Of a DNA stretch of 62,536 nucleotides, positions 21,780-32,471 are shown piece after piece. Source of the DNA: Methanobacterium petrolearium. GTDB taxonomy: Archaea > Methanobacteriota > Methanobacteria > Methanobacteriales > Methanobacteriaceae. The number at the start of each line of letters is the position of its first letter. Positions within the stretch are counted from its first letter, which is position 1. The stretch is taken from NCBI RefSeq assembly GCF_017873625.1, contig NZ_JAGGKL010000014.1:1-62536 (forward strand), given 5' to 3'. The notes under the pieces were generated by a model. The model searched no databases. It had not been told where the DNA came from and worked only from the letters and a program-made list of their open reading frames with translations. Made by a program: the position numbers and the translations under genes.

Positions 21780-22469
21780 ATGAAGGAATTGAAAATTAAC
21801 GCTCAAGAAAAATCACCCCGGGAAATTAACCGGACAGTTAAGCAGGCAACCAAAGAGAACGATCGTATTGTGATTGAAAACCCCAATGCAATGCATTACC
21901 TCCTAGCCGGACTAACCGAACCAGTTGATGTGGTGATAGATGGATCTGCAGGTTACTTTGTAGCAACTATGATACACGGAGCCAGAGTACATATCAATGG
22001 AAATGCTGGCTGGTTCCCTGCAGACAACATGACCGCAGGCGAAGTCATTATCGATGGTTCAGCTGGAGATGGTGTAGGCCAGGGAATTTACGGTGGAACT
22101 GTTGTGGTACATAAAGATGTAGGTTCTCGTACCGGAGAAATCATGAAAAATGGAACCATCATTGTGGGAGGAAATTCCGGATTCATGAGCGGGTTGTTTA
22201 TGATGGGCGGCCGAATAATAGTCCTTGGAGACATTTCAGATGATGCAGGAGAATCCATAATCCGAGGAACCATCTACGTAGGTGGCGAGATCAAAAGTCT
22301 GGGTAAAAATGCTAAAATAGAAGAACTGGAAGAAGAAGAAACATCCGAGTTAAAAGAACTCCTGGAAAACTACGACTTCCACCTTGAAGAAACCAGTTAC
22401 CAAAAATTCCGTAAAATCGTACCACGCAGTGCCAGGCCATTCTATGGTCAGGAATCAGAGGAGGGATGA
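21780..22469 (+). CDS. Glutamate synthase GXGXG (alpha C-terminal) subunit
   Basis: 229 residues forming a right-handed beta-helix with repeated G-x-x-G-x-G turns: IDGSAGYFVATMIHGARVH, INGNAGWFPADNM, IDGSAGDGVGQGIYGG, VGGNSGFMSGLFMMGG. In GltB this domain holds the ammonia tunnel between glutaminase and FMN sites; here it is a separate chain. Its last four bases overlap the next gene (ATGA-type junction), indicating translational coupling. The helical acidic tail (ELEEEETSELKELLENY) may bind partner subunits. Confidence 0.93.
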   Translation: MKELKINAQEKSPREINRTVKQATKENDRIVIENPNAMHYLLAGLTEPVDVVIDGSAGYFVATMIHGARVHINGNAGWFPADNMTAGEVIIDGSAGDGVGQGIYGGTVVVHKDVGSRTGEIMKNGTIIVGGNSGFMSGLFMMGGRIIVLGDISDDAGESIIRGTIYVGGEIKSLGKNAKIEELEEEETSELKELLENYDFHLEETSYQKFRKIVPRSARPFYGQESEEG

Positions 22470-23602
22470 AAATGACCCAACCCCCTAAAGACCAAAAGAG
22501 TGTGGCTCTGGTGGGAACTCCCTGCCACATCATAGCTGCAGAAAAAATGGACCACTACCACGATATCATTGGTGATGTTCCAGTGGATTTCAAGTTAGGA
22601 CTCTTCTGTATGGAAAATTTCTCACACACCTACCTTAAAACATTCTTATCTCAAAATAACATCAAAATGGATGATGTGAAAGAGTTCAGAGTGGAAAAAG
22701 GCCAGTTCTGGGCCTACCTGAAAAACGGCGAGGTATTCAAAGTACCATTATCCAAAGCCAAGGCCTGTATGAGGAAAAACTGTCAAGTGTGCATGGATTA
22801 CACCTCAGAACTGGCTGATCTTTCAGTGGGTAGTGTGGGCTCAACTCCAGGATGGTCCACAGTCATCGCCAGAACCGAAAAAGGCCTTAAAGCATTACAA
22901 CAAGCTGAAAATGAGGGTTACATAGAAACCAAACCCATCAAAGAGTCAGGAATTCTTTTATTAGAGAAATTAGCTAATAAAAAGAAGGAAGAAAACAAGG
23001 AAGAAATACGAAAAAGAGAATCTGTTGCTCGCCCTGTTCTCTACCGTAGATACATTAACGACGAGGAATTCACTGAAGAAGTTGCTTCCTGCCAGTTTGA
23101 TGACCTGAAATCCGATGTTATTGATGTGGGTAGCTGTGTACTCTGTGGAGCCTGTTACTATGTCTGTCCTGAGAACATAATAACCATTGAAGATCGAAAA
23201 CCACAACTAAAAGGGAATTGCCCCCCGGAATGTAACCTCTGTTATGTAGCCTGTCCCCGCACCTACCTATCACAGGAAGTTTTAAACCGGGACCTGGATC
23301 AGGAAGCCCTGGGAAACTACATGAAAATAGTATCTGTCCGTGCAACCCGTGCTAAGGGTCAGGATGGAGGAGTGGTTACTGCTCTTTTAAATTACCTTTT
23401 AGATGAGAATATAACCCAACAGACCATTGTGGTGGATAAAAGGGATGATAATCCCTGGAAACCAGAGGCCATTCTAACTTCCCAAGTGGAAGATGTGATT
23501 AAAGCCGCTGGTACCAAATACTCTGCCTGTCCTGTTTTCAAAGTACTTAAAGATAACACTGAAAAGAATTCCGAAAAAGAATCTGCAAAGGAGGTGTCCT
23601 AG
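22466..23602 (+). CDS. FrhB-like F420/FAD oxidoreductase subunit with ferredoxin domain, halves in permuted order
   Basis: 378 residues. FrhB-family proteins (F420-reducing hydrogenase beta) read: AQDGGIVTALL...WKP...AAGTKY, then VAIPCQ...CMENFPY...ELADVSTGSVGSPDGWSTVI...LLEKLA. Here the second half comes first (SVALVGTPCHIIAAEKM, GLFCMENFSH, ELADLSVGSVGSTPGWSTV, LLEKLANKK; about 10-190). Then come two [4Fe-4S] motifs (CVLCGACYYVCP, CNLCYVACP; about 220-262) and the first half last (GQDGGVVTALLNYLL, WKPEAIL, AAGTKYSACP; about 288-360). It probably passes electrons from F420H2 to the glutamate synthase core; the donor is inferred. The gene starts inside the stop of the GXGXG gene. Confidence 0.85.
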   Translation: MKMTQPPKDQKSVALVGTPCHIIAAEKMDHYHDIIGDVPVDFKLGLFCMENFSHTYLKTFLSQNNIKMDDVKEFRVEKGQFWAYLKNGEVFKVPLSKAKACMRKNCQVCMDYTSELADLSVGSVGSTPGWSTVIARTEKGLKALQQAENEGYIETKPIKESGILLLEKLANKKKEENKEEIRKRESVARPVLYRRYINDEEFTEEVASCQFDDLKSDVIDVGSCVLCGACYYVCPENIITIEDRKPQLKGNCPPECNLCYVACPRTYLSQEVLNRDLDQEALGNYMKIVSVRATRAKGQDGGVVTALLNYLLDENITQQTIVVDKRDDNPWKPEAILTSQVEDVIKAAGTKYSACPVFKVLKDNTEKNSEKESAKEVS

Positions 23603-25102
<1,500 letters not shown>

Positions 25103-25111
25103 AAAAGTTTT

Positions 25112-25137
25112 GGGAATTTATTTTTTTCCCATAAATT
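25112..25137 (+). terminator. Hairpin/T-rich terminator of the glutamate synthase operon
   Basis: GGGAA (25112-25116) can pair with TTCCC (25126-25130) across a T-rich loop, 10 bases after the stop codon, with more T-runs after it. The remaining DNA to 25617 holds the promoter and operator of the next operon and no gene. Confidence 0.5.
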
Positions 25138-25396
25138 TATACTTTTTTTACTTTACCTGATTTGAACTCTTTAATAAATTTTTATTTTGCCTGATTTGGC
25201 AATTTTATCTTTATAATTTTCTATTTTATTTGATTAACTCCATTAAAATGTATATATTTCCTTAATACACATCAATACCATTTTTTTAGAATAATAATTA
25301 AATTGTAGGACTTTTTATCATTTCAAATTTGTCCAGTTTATTCATTATCTATCTTATTTGATGGTAAGTTATATCTTTTTTAGAAATGGGAAAGGT

Positions 25397-25404
25397 TATA
25401 TATT
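25397..25404 (+). promoter_or_regulatory. TATA box of amtB-glnK operon 1
   Basis: TATATATT preceded by AAAGG. A start site 25 bases downstream falls inside the operator at 25420-25433, so a bound repressor would block the start point. The leader would be about 190 bases. Confidence 0.55.
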
Positions 25405-25419
25405 AAAAAATTTATAATC

Positions 25420-25433
25420 GGAAATATGTTTCC
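25420..25433 (+). promoter_or_regulatory. NrpR-type operator, amtB-glnK operon 1
   Basis: GGAAATATGTTTCC (GGAA-N6-TTCC), at the expected transcription start of the ammonium transporter operon. It differs at only one base from the copy before operon 2. Confidence 0.85.
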
Positions 25434-25617
25434 CCCAGCCTATTGCCACTCAGTACTATGTATTTTTTTAAAAAAGCTAGAATGAGTTTAATGTAGGAAA
25501 ACATCTAAAGTTTTTGAGAATTTTGGTCGAAATGTAAATGATTAAAATTTAAAGGAAATTGAAAATGTAGATGAATCTATTTCATTTAAAAAGGAGTTAA
25601 AAAAGGAGGAAAAATTA

Positions 25618-26850
25618 ATGGATCCTATTTTTAGTAGTGGTGACACGGCATGGATGTTGATTTCCACTGCCCTTGTAATCTTAATGACCATACCCGGAGT
25701 AGCCCTCTTCTACGGTGGGCTAATCCGGAGAGAAAACGTTTTAAACACATTGTTTCTTTCATTTATAACCTTCTCCATTGTAAGTATACTCTGGTTTATA
25801 TATGGATATGACCTGGCCTTCGGTGCAGATGTGTGGGGTGTGTTAGGCAACCTGACCAATCCTTTCTTCAATGGGGTGCTAGAGTCAGGAACTCTTTCTA
25901 GTTATGCTCCCACAATACCAACTGCCCTTTATGCTGTATTCCAGATGACATTTGCAGCTATCACTGTAGCACTTATTAGCGGGGCTATTGTAGAAAGAAT
26001 GAAGTTTTCTGCCTGGTTGGCCTTCGTACCATTGTGGTTAACATTGGTATATATTCCTATAGCCCATTGGGTGTGGGGAGGAGGATGGCTGGCACAAATG
26101 GGTGTTCTGGACTTTGCTGGAGGGATCGTAGTACATTTAAGCTCAGGTATAGCTGCTCTGGCCCTGGTTTTATTAGTAGGAATTCGTAAAAATGCTAAAC
26201 TACTTCCCCACCACCTTGGGTACTCAGTGATTGGTACTGGACTTTTATGGTTCGGTTGGTTTGGATTTAATGCAGGATCAGCACTGGGTGCAAGTAATCT
26301 GGCAGTTTCAGCCATGATCGTTACCAACACCTCGGCAGCCATGGGGATGCTGACATGGATACTGATGGACAAACTGAATACAGGTAAACCAACCCTTTTA
26401 GGTGCTTTATCCGGAGCAATAGCTGGTTTAGCCACAATAACACCTGCAGCAGGCTACGTGAATGTTACTGCTGCTATAATAATTGGTTTTGTATCATCAA
26501 TTATCTGTTACTATGCAGTAAGTCATCTCAAACCATTAATCGGTTATGATGATGCCCTGGATGTATTCGGAATTCATGGAATGTCCGGCATTATAGGAAC
26601 TCTGGCTACCGGTATATTTGCTACACCCCTCATAAATAGTGCAATAACCGGTGGAGTTATAGCAGGTAACCCTGCCCAACTAGGAATTCAATTTTTAGCA
26701 GTTGTTTCTGTGGGACTTTACTCCTTCATAGTCACTTACCTCCTGGGTTGGGTTATTAACAGAACCATTGGTCTGAGAGTAGAAGATGATCATGAAGTGC
26801 AGGGTCTGGACATTAACCTACACGAGGAATCCGGTTACAGACTATCATAG
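25618..26850 (+). CDS. amtB: Ammonium transporter AmtB (first copy)
   Basis: 410 residues, eleven membrane helices, trimeric channel for ammonium uptake. The signature PGVALFYGGL follows the first helix; the gating aromatic region is FGADVWG; the twin-histidine pore is in PIAHWVWGGGW and DVFGIHGMSGIIG. The cytosolic tail LRVEDDHEVQGLDINLHEE is the region contacted by GlnK. A strong GGAGG precedes the ATG at 25618. It is followed after 95 bases by its PII partner glnK. Confidence 0.97.
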   Translation: MDPIFSSGDTAWMLISTALVILMTIPGVALFYGGLIRRENVLNTLFLSFITFSIVSILWFIYGYDLAFGADVWGVLGNLTNPFFNGVLESGTLSSYAPTIPTALYAVFQMTFAAITVALISGAIVERMKFSAWLAFVPLWLTLVYIPIAHWVWGGGWLAQMGVLDFAGGIVVHLSSGIAALALVLLVGIRKNAKLLPHHLGYSVIGTGLLWFGWFGFNAGSALGASNLAVSAMIVTNTSAAMGMLTWILMDKLNTGKPTLLGALSGAIAGLATITPAAGYVNVTAAIIIGFVSSIICYYAVSHLKPLIGYDDALDVFGIHGMSGIIGTLATGIFATPLINSAITGGVIAGNPAQLGIQFLAVVSVGLYSFIVTYLLGWVINRTIGLRVEDDHEVQGLDINLHEESGYRLS

Positions 26851-26945
26851 GCAGTTATAAAAGTAGGACTGTCAATTAATCCTATAAGGATAAATAGATT
26901 GTAAACAAATCATTCCTTAAAGAACCATATGATTGAGGTGATAAT

Positions 26946-27284
26946 ATGAAAAGGATCATAACCATCATCAGGCCGGATAAACTTGAAGATGTTAAACAGG
27001 CCCTGGAAGACATTGGCTGCCATGGGATGACTGTTAAAGATGTTAAAGGAAGAGGAATACAGTTGGGAATAACTGAAAGTTACCGTGGTACTGATTACAA
27101 AGTTGATCTATTACCTAAAACTCAGATTGAAATTGTGGCTAAAACTGAGGATGTGGATGAAATTGTGGATACCATTACCAAATACGCTCAAACAGGCTGC
27201 ATTGGTGATGGAAAGATTTTTATATCACCTGTAGAAGAAGTTATACGTATTCGTACCGGTGAAAGAGGAAACAAAGCCGTATAA
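26946..27284 (+). CDS. glnK: PII signal protein GlnK (first copy)
   Basis: 112 residues, canonical PII. It reads MKRIITIIRPDKLEDVKQAL, T-loop ITESYRGTDYKVDLLPK with the tyrosine, and the second signature TGCIGDGKIFISPVEEVIRIRTGE. The trimer binds ATP/ADP and 2-oxoglutarate and plugs AmtB when ammonium is ample. It is paired with the upstream amtB; the ribosome site is GAGGTGATAAT. The C-terminal GNKAV is normal. Confidence 0.97.
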   Translation: MKRIITIIRPDKLEDVKQALEDIGCHGMTVKDVKGRGIQLGITESYRGTDYKVDLLPKTQIEIVAKTEDVDEIVDTITKYAQTGCIGDGKIFISPVEEVIRIRTGERGNKAV

Positions 27285-27309
27285 TTCAGATACATGATGA
27301 TTTTAAATG

Positions 27310-27336
27310 TTTTTTTCTTCCTATTTTTTTATTTTT
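27310..27336 (+). terminator. T-rich terminator of amtB-glnK operon 1
   Basis: Three T-runs of five to seven bases begin about 25 bases after the glnK stop codon, without a strong hairpin. Confidence 0.4.
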
Positions 27337-27481
27337 AATGACAGTGTTATAGTGCATTAAAATTTATTCATTAAAAAATGCAGATCTGTGTTTATTGTTG
27401 TAATATCTATCTAGAAATTCCAAAAATAATCCGGTAATTATTCCATCTATTACTTTTTTTTATAACCTCCTAATCGAAACA

Positions 27482-27488
27482 TTTATAA
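27482..27488 (+). promoter_or_regulatory. TATA box of amtB-glnK operon 2
   Basis: TTTATAA with AACA just upstream. A start site 25-27 bases on is at about 27510, next to the operator at 27515. Confidence 0.45.
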
Positions 27489-27514
27489 GAGATTAGAAAT
27501 AATAATCAGTTGTC

Positions 27515-27528
27515 GGAAGTATGTTTCC
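27515..27528 (+). promoter_or_regulatory. NrpR-type operator, amtB-glnK operon 2
   Basis: GGAAGTATGTTTCC (GGAA-N6-TTCC), extended to TCGGAA...TTCCGA, an 18-base near-perfect palindrome. The leader of about 210 bases that follows also has a possible hairpin (27584-27606, GCTTTAGG against CCTAAGC) and AGCTA/TAGCT just after it. Confidence 0.85.
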
Positions 27529-27736
27529 GATATCCGGCAAATTGGGGTGAAATCTTTATGAAATAAAAAAAGATATAAAAAATGCTTTAGGCCCCTTGAC
27601 CTAAGCTAAAAATAGCTAAAATAACTTTAATAAATAAAAAATAATGTTTGTATCTTTGTTTACAAATATACTGAATAAAATTCAATTTTTTAAAAAAAAC
27701 CAAAAAAATACAATCGATAATTAGGAGGAAAAATCA

Positions 27737-28948
<1,212 letters not shown>

Positions 28949-28977
28949 TCAATATACGCGAGCCATGAGGTGATATC

Positions 28978-29316
28978 ATGAAAGAAATTGTGGCCATAAT
29001 CAGACCAAATAAATTAGATGAAGTTAAAGATGCCCTTGAAGAAACTGGATGTCATGGAATTACTGTGACCGAAGTTAAAGGACGTGGAAGACAGTTAGGA
29101 ATAACTGAAAGCTACAGAGGAAGTGATTACAGAATCGACATGCTACCCAAAACCCGTCTGGAAATTGTGGTAGAAGATGAAGATATGGAGAACGTAATTA
29201 AAACCATTGTAGAAACAGCGCAAACCGGGGATATTGGAGATGGAAAAATTTTCATCTCAACGGTGGACGACGTTGTCCGTATCCGAACAGGAGAAAGGGG
29301 AGAAGAAGCAGTTTAA
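28978..29316 (+). CDS. glnK: PII signal protein GlnK (second copy)
   Basis: 112 residues, colinear with the other GlnK. T-loop ITESYRGSDYRIDMLPK and signature TGDIGDGKIFISTVDDVVRIRTGE are intact. The Cys in the first copy (TGCIGDG) is Asp here, the classic residue. It probably controls the neighbouring AmtB; heterotrimers with the other GlnK are possible since the interfaces look alike. GAGGTGAT lies before the ATG. Confidence 0.97.
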   Translation: MKEIVAIIRPNKLDEVKDALEETGCHGITVTEVKGRGRQLGITESYRGSDYRIDMLPKTRLEIVVEDEDMENVIKTIVETAQTGDIGDGKIFISTVDDVVRIRTGERGEEAV

Positions 29317-29345
29317 CTACCTCCTAATCCTACCTTCATCCCCCC

Positions 29346-29369
29346 TTTTTTCCCTTTTTTTATTTTTTT
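29346..29369 (+). terminator. T-rich terminator of amtB-glnK operon 2
   Basis: A pyrimidine stretch with T-runs (six, seven and seven bases) starts about 30 bases after the stop codon. Confidence 0.45.
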
Positions 29370-29498
29370 AATGGTTAAATTCACATTTTAAATAATATCT
29401 TAATATTAACTCCATCTTCTTTTCCAGCAAATAATTAAATTTATATAACTTTACCTTCTCTTTGTTAATCAAAGTATGATAAATGGGAAAGCATAATC

Positions 29499-30206
29499 AT
29501 GTACCAGGAAATAATCCCAAAATTATATTTAATTAAAACCGGCAAACCCAGTTGCCAGTCCTATCTCATCATTGGAAATAAAATGAATGTTCTCATTGAT
29601 CCTGGCATAAATCAGAATTTTGGAATCTTAAAAAAAGATCTGCACGATATTGGAATAGACATAAACTCGTTAAGTATGGTTATAAACACCCATGAACACG
29701 TGGATCACTTTGGAGCCAACATTTACCTGCAGGATAAGTTGCCAATTATAGCACACCGATATGCAGCCACCAAAATAGCATCTGCAGATGACGAGGTACT
29801 GCTCTGCCGGGCACATGGACATGACCCCCATGGTTATCACGTGCACTTGTGGTTAGAGAATATGAATGTGATTGACATGGGAAACTGGTTTTTGAAGATA
29901 TTCCACACTCCAGGACATACCTCTGGATCACTGTGCATCTATGAGCCCCGTGAAAGAATACTGATCTCTGGTGATACCGTATTTGCCAGGGGCACCATAT
30001 CCAACATATCCAGCTCAGGAAGCTACGGTGAATACATAAACTCCCTGGCCCGGCTGAATACTATGAAAATAGACCTATTATTACCTGGTCACGGTAAAAT
30101 ATCCACCAATGTAGAAGAAGACATTGAAAAAGCCATCGAAAACGCCAATCATAAACATGAAGAATTTTTAAACCAGAATAAATTACCGGAAATTCAGAAT
30201 AAATAA
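29499..30206 (+). CDS. Metallo-beta-lactamase-fold hydrolase
   Basis: 235 residues. The metal ligands are all visible: INTHEHVDHFG (HxHxDH), HTPGHTSGSL, ISGDTVFARG and LLPGHGK. The fold includes glyoxalase II, flavodiiron and other hydrolases; nothing here fixes the substrate. There is no added flavodoxin or RNase motif, so a glyoxalase-II-like thioester or phosphoester hydrolase is most likely. The ATG at 29499 lies 37 bases after a GGGAAAG. It precedes the DNA glycosylase gene by about 80 bases. Confidence 0.85.
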   Translation: MYQEIIPKLYLIKTGKPSCQSYLIIGNKMNVLIDPGINQNFGILKKDLHDIGIDINSLSMVINTHEHVDHFGANIYLQDKLPIIAHRYAATKIASADDEVLLCRAHGHDPHGYHVHLWLENMNVIDMGNWFLKIFHTPGHTSGSLCIYEPRERILISGDTVFARGTISNISSSGSYGEYINSLARLNTMKIDLLLPGHGKISTNVEEDIEKAIENANHKHEEFLNQNKLPEIQNK

Positions 30207-30287
30207 ATATAATTAATCAAACCAGCATAAAGGCATTTGAAATTACAATGTAAAAATCCATGATTTAAAACATTTTGAGTGAATAAA

Positions 30288-31103
30288 ATGCCTGAACTTC
30301 CCAGTGTTGCGATCTTTAAAAACTATTTTGATGAAACTTCCCTGAATCAATCCATAAAAGATGTGAAAGTTTTAAGTCCAGAAATTCTGATAGACACCAG
30401 TACCGAAAAGATGAAAACAACCCTAAAAGGGCATAGATTCATTGATAGCCAGCGCTATGGAAAATACCTTTTCGGAAAACTGGATAATAACCTATTTCTG
30501 ATAATGCACTTTGGAATGACCGGATATCTAGATTACGTGTCTGAAAATAATCATAAACATCATCAACTCCTTTACAGTACCAAAAGTTCCAAATATCCCC
30601 GGCTGATAATCCAATTTTCAGGCGGTGATGTTCTTGCCTTTGATGATGCCCGTAAATTAGGTAAGCTGGGTATAACCAGGGCCCCAGATAAATTTATTGA
30701 GTTGAAAAAATTGGGTCCTGATGCACTGGAAGTAAATTTTGAAGATTTCCAGGAAATGGTTAAAGGAAGAAAGGGAATGATCAAACCACTTTTGATGAAC
30801 CAGAATGTGATTGCGGGCATTGGCAATCTTTACGCTGATGAAATATTATACCAGAGTCATGTGCATCCCATGACCCATGCCGATAAGTTAAATGTCTCAG
30901 ATTGGGAAGATCTCTTCAAAAATATGAGAAAAGTACTGGATACAGCCATAGAATATCATGACGAACCAGGATCTCTCCCCAAGTCCTATTTACTTCCTCA
31001 CCGGTGCCCTGGAGGGGAATGTCCTGAAGGGGGAAGTTTAGAAGTTATAAAGGTTGCTGGTAGAACCACGTTCCTATGTCCTCATCGGCAGAAAATAAGG
31101 TAA
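30288..31103 (+). CDS. Fpg/Nei family DNA glycosylase
   Basis: About 271 residues from the ATG at 30288; the frame opens at GTG 30279 but the family needs the N-terminus MPELPSV, since Pro2 is the nucleophile and Glu3 the acid. Other motifs are RYGKYLFGKL with the conserved Lys, MHFGMTGYL, FDDARKLGK, and the helix-two-turn-helix GIGNLYADEILY with the DNA-contacting Asn. The C-terminal zinc finger reads CPGGEC...CPH, so one of the usual four Cys is replaced by His, and the tail is CPHRQ rather than CPxCQ. It excises oxidised bases. The family is much commoner in bacteria than in archaea, so transfer is possible. Confidence 0.88.
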   Translation: MPELPSVAIFKNYFDETSLNQSIKDVKVLSPEILIDTSTEKMKTTLKGHRFIDSQRYGKYLFGKLDNNLFLIMHFGMTGYLDYVSENNHKHHQLLYSTKSSKYPRLIIQFSGGDVLAFDDARKLGKLGITRAPDKFIELKKLGPDALEVNFEDFQEMVKGRKGMIKPLLMNQNVIAGIGNLYADEILYQSHVHPMTHADKLNVSDWEDLFKNMRKVLDTAIEYHDEPGSLPKSYLLPHRCPGGECPEGGSLEVIKVAGRTTFLCPHRQKIR

Positions 31104-31221
31104 ACTCGGTATTCTGGAACTTTTTATTCTAGAAATAAATTTATAGGATTAAAGACATAAAATTAAAGGTTAAAGTGATGTTTATTTGCTCTGAAATTCA
31201 TGAAAGTGAGGGGAAGAAAAA

Positions 31222-31581
31222 ATGATTAAAAGATTAACTCTGGCCCTGATGGCCTTAATGGTTTTAATTGTGGTGGTTTCTGGATGTACCAGTGAGAATA
31301 AAACTCAGAATAACACCCAGAACATTTCTAATCAAACACAAAACAACAGCACTACTAACAGCACAACCAACAGTAATATAAAGTCACCTGAAGAAGCTAA
31401 AGAAATAGCTCTACAATTTGTGGACGAACCCGGTGTAACTGCAGGAACACCCGTACTCAACACGGTTGATGGAAGGCAGATATATGTAGTTCCATTATAC
31501 CAGAATGGAGAGGCAGTAGGGGAAATAGAGCTTGATGCTAAGACCGGAGAAAACCTGGGAGGAGCTGGTGGGGCCCCTTAA
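31222..31581 (+). CDS. Lipoprotein with PepSY-like domain
   Basis: 119 residues with a lipoprotein signal: hydrophobic stretch then VVSGC (Cys at about 22), followed by an Asn/Thr/Gln-rich spacer. The domain SPEEAKEIALQFVDEPGVTAG...IYVVPLYQNGEAVGEIELDAKTGENLGG matches those at 2063-2458 and 8368-8823. It is therefore probably held at the outer face of the membrane by a lipid. GAGGGGAAG precedes the ATG. The function is unknown; PepSY units are often inhibitor or scaffold domains. Confidence 0.8.
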   Translation: MIKRLTLALMALMVLIVVVSGCTSENKTQNNTQNISNQTQNNSTTNSTTNSNIKSPEEAKEIALQFVDEPGVTAGTPVLNTVDGRQIYVVPLYQNGEAVGEIELDAKTGENLGGAGGAP

Positions 31582-31648
31582 ACAAATCCAACTTTTAAAT
31601 TGCTGGTTTAAAAAGAGAGGTTTTGATAATAATGTTTTATCGAAATCT

Positions 31649-31714
31649 CTAAACTAAACAGATAATAGTACCACCTATTAAAACACCAGCAACCAGTAAC
31701 TTTTTCTTATCCAT
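31649..31714 (-). CDS. Possible 21-residue membrane peptide or gene remnant
   Basis: A short frame starting MDKKKLLVAGVLIGG and ending in a hydrophobic run before a TAG. AAGGA lies 9 bases before the ATG. The start resembles the signal segment of the next gene upstream (MNKKKLLISVV), so it may be the stub of a lost secreted-protein gene. Too short to be certain. Confidence 0.3.
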   Translation of the reverse strand: MDKKKLLVAGVLIGGTIICLV

Positions 31715-31738
31715 AACTAAACTTCCTTATTTAAGGTT

Positions 31739-32434
31739 TTATTCTGGATAAAAATCCCTTAAAATATTTCTAAATGGTTTTGATTTGGGATATTCCCAAT
31801 TTTTCTTAGTAAGTACTGCATCTACTTGCTTTAATGTCAACCAATCATCTGTCCCCGCAGCTTTATTAAAATCCTCTAATGTATTCTTGCTTTTACCTGT
31901 TGTAACATCAACATAAATATACTTAACTGTCTTATCTGTGCCATTTTCATTAAAGTCAGTGGCAAAAGGTACTTTCCATATTTCTTTACCATCCATAGTT
32001 ACTTTTTCAGGTTTACGGCATAAATTACCTAATCCTTGAATTTGAGCAATATAGAGTGCTTTCAATTCATCAAAGGACCTCCATTCACCATCATTTACTT
32101 TGCTCATTAAAGTTTTTGTATCAATAGTAACAATAAAATCAATTTTTTTAGGGCTAGAATCAAATTTTACTATCCAATATTTCTTATCAGAAGTCAAATA
32201 AACATCTTTCACATCAAACATATGAAAATTTTTTCCCATATTCAGTCTTGCTACAGATACCGCTGTTGCCTGTGGAGTGGAATTATCAAAAGAAGTAGTA
32301 CTAAAAGAAGAAGGATCAAAATGTGTTCTTCCATTAAAATCAGATATAACACTCAAAGCAAATGACATGAATGTAACAACAGAAAATAAAAATACAACTA
32401 AAACAACACTAATCAAAAGCTTTTTCTTATTCAT
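31739..32434 (-). CDS. Secreted protein with two PepSY-like units
   Basis: 231 residues with a signal or anchor segment (about 5-30: KLLISVVLVVFLFSVVTFMSFAL), then an Asn/Ser-rich spacer. Two similar units follow: ATAVSVARLNMGKNF...YWIVKFD...IVTIDTKTLMSK, and a second with IWKVPFATDF...VKYIYVDVTTGKSK. The strand-turn pattern ending D-x-x-T-G-K is that of the other PepSY-like proteins in the window. It begins 37 bases after the stop of the transglutaminase-like gene, on the same strand, so it is probably cotranscribed with it. Function unknown. Confidence 0.75.
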   Translation of the reverse strand: MNKKKLLISVVLVVFLFSVVTFMSFALSVISDFNGRTHFDPSSFSTTSFDNSTPQATAVSVARLNMGKNFHMFDVKDVYLTSDKKYWIVKFDSSPKKIDFIVTIDTKTLMSKVNDGEWRSFDELKALYIAQIQGLGNLCRKPEKVTMDGKEIWKVPFATDFNENGTDKTVKYIYVDVTTGKSKNTLEDFNKAAGTDDWLTLKQVDAVLTKKNWEYPKSKPFRNILRDFYPE

Positions 32435-32471
32435 AATATCTCTCTAAAAAGTTTATTGTAGATTTCCAATC

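Noticed and set aside
27584..27620. Riboswitch in the second amtB leader
   Set aside because: Only short hairpins are visible and no known riboswitch core was recognised; control by the upstream operator is enough.
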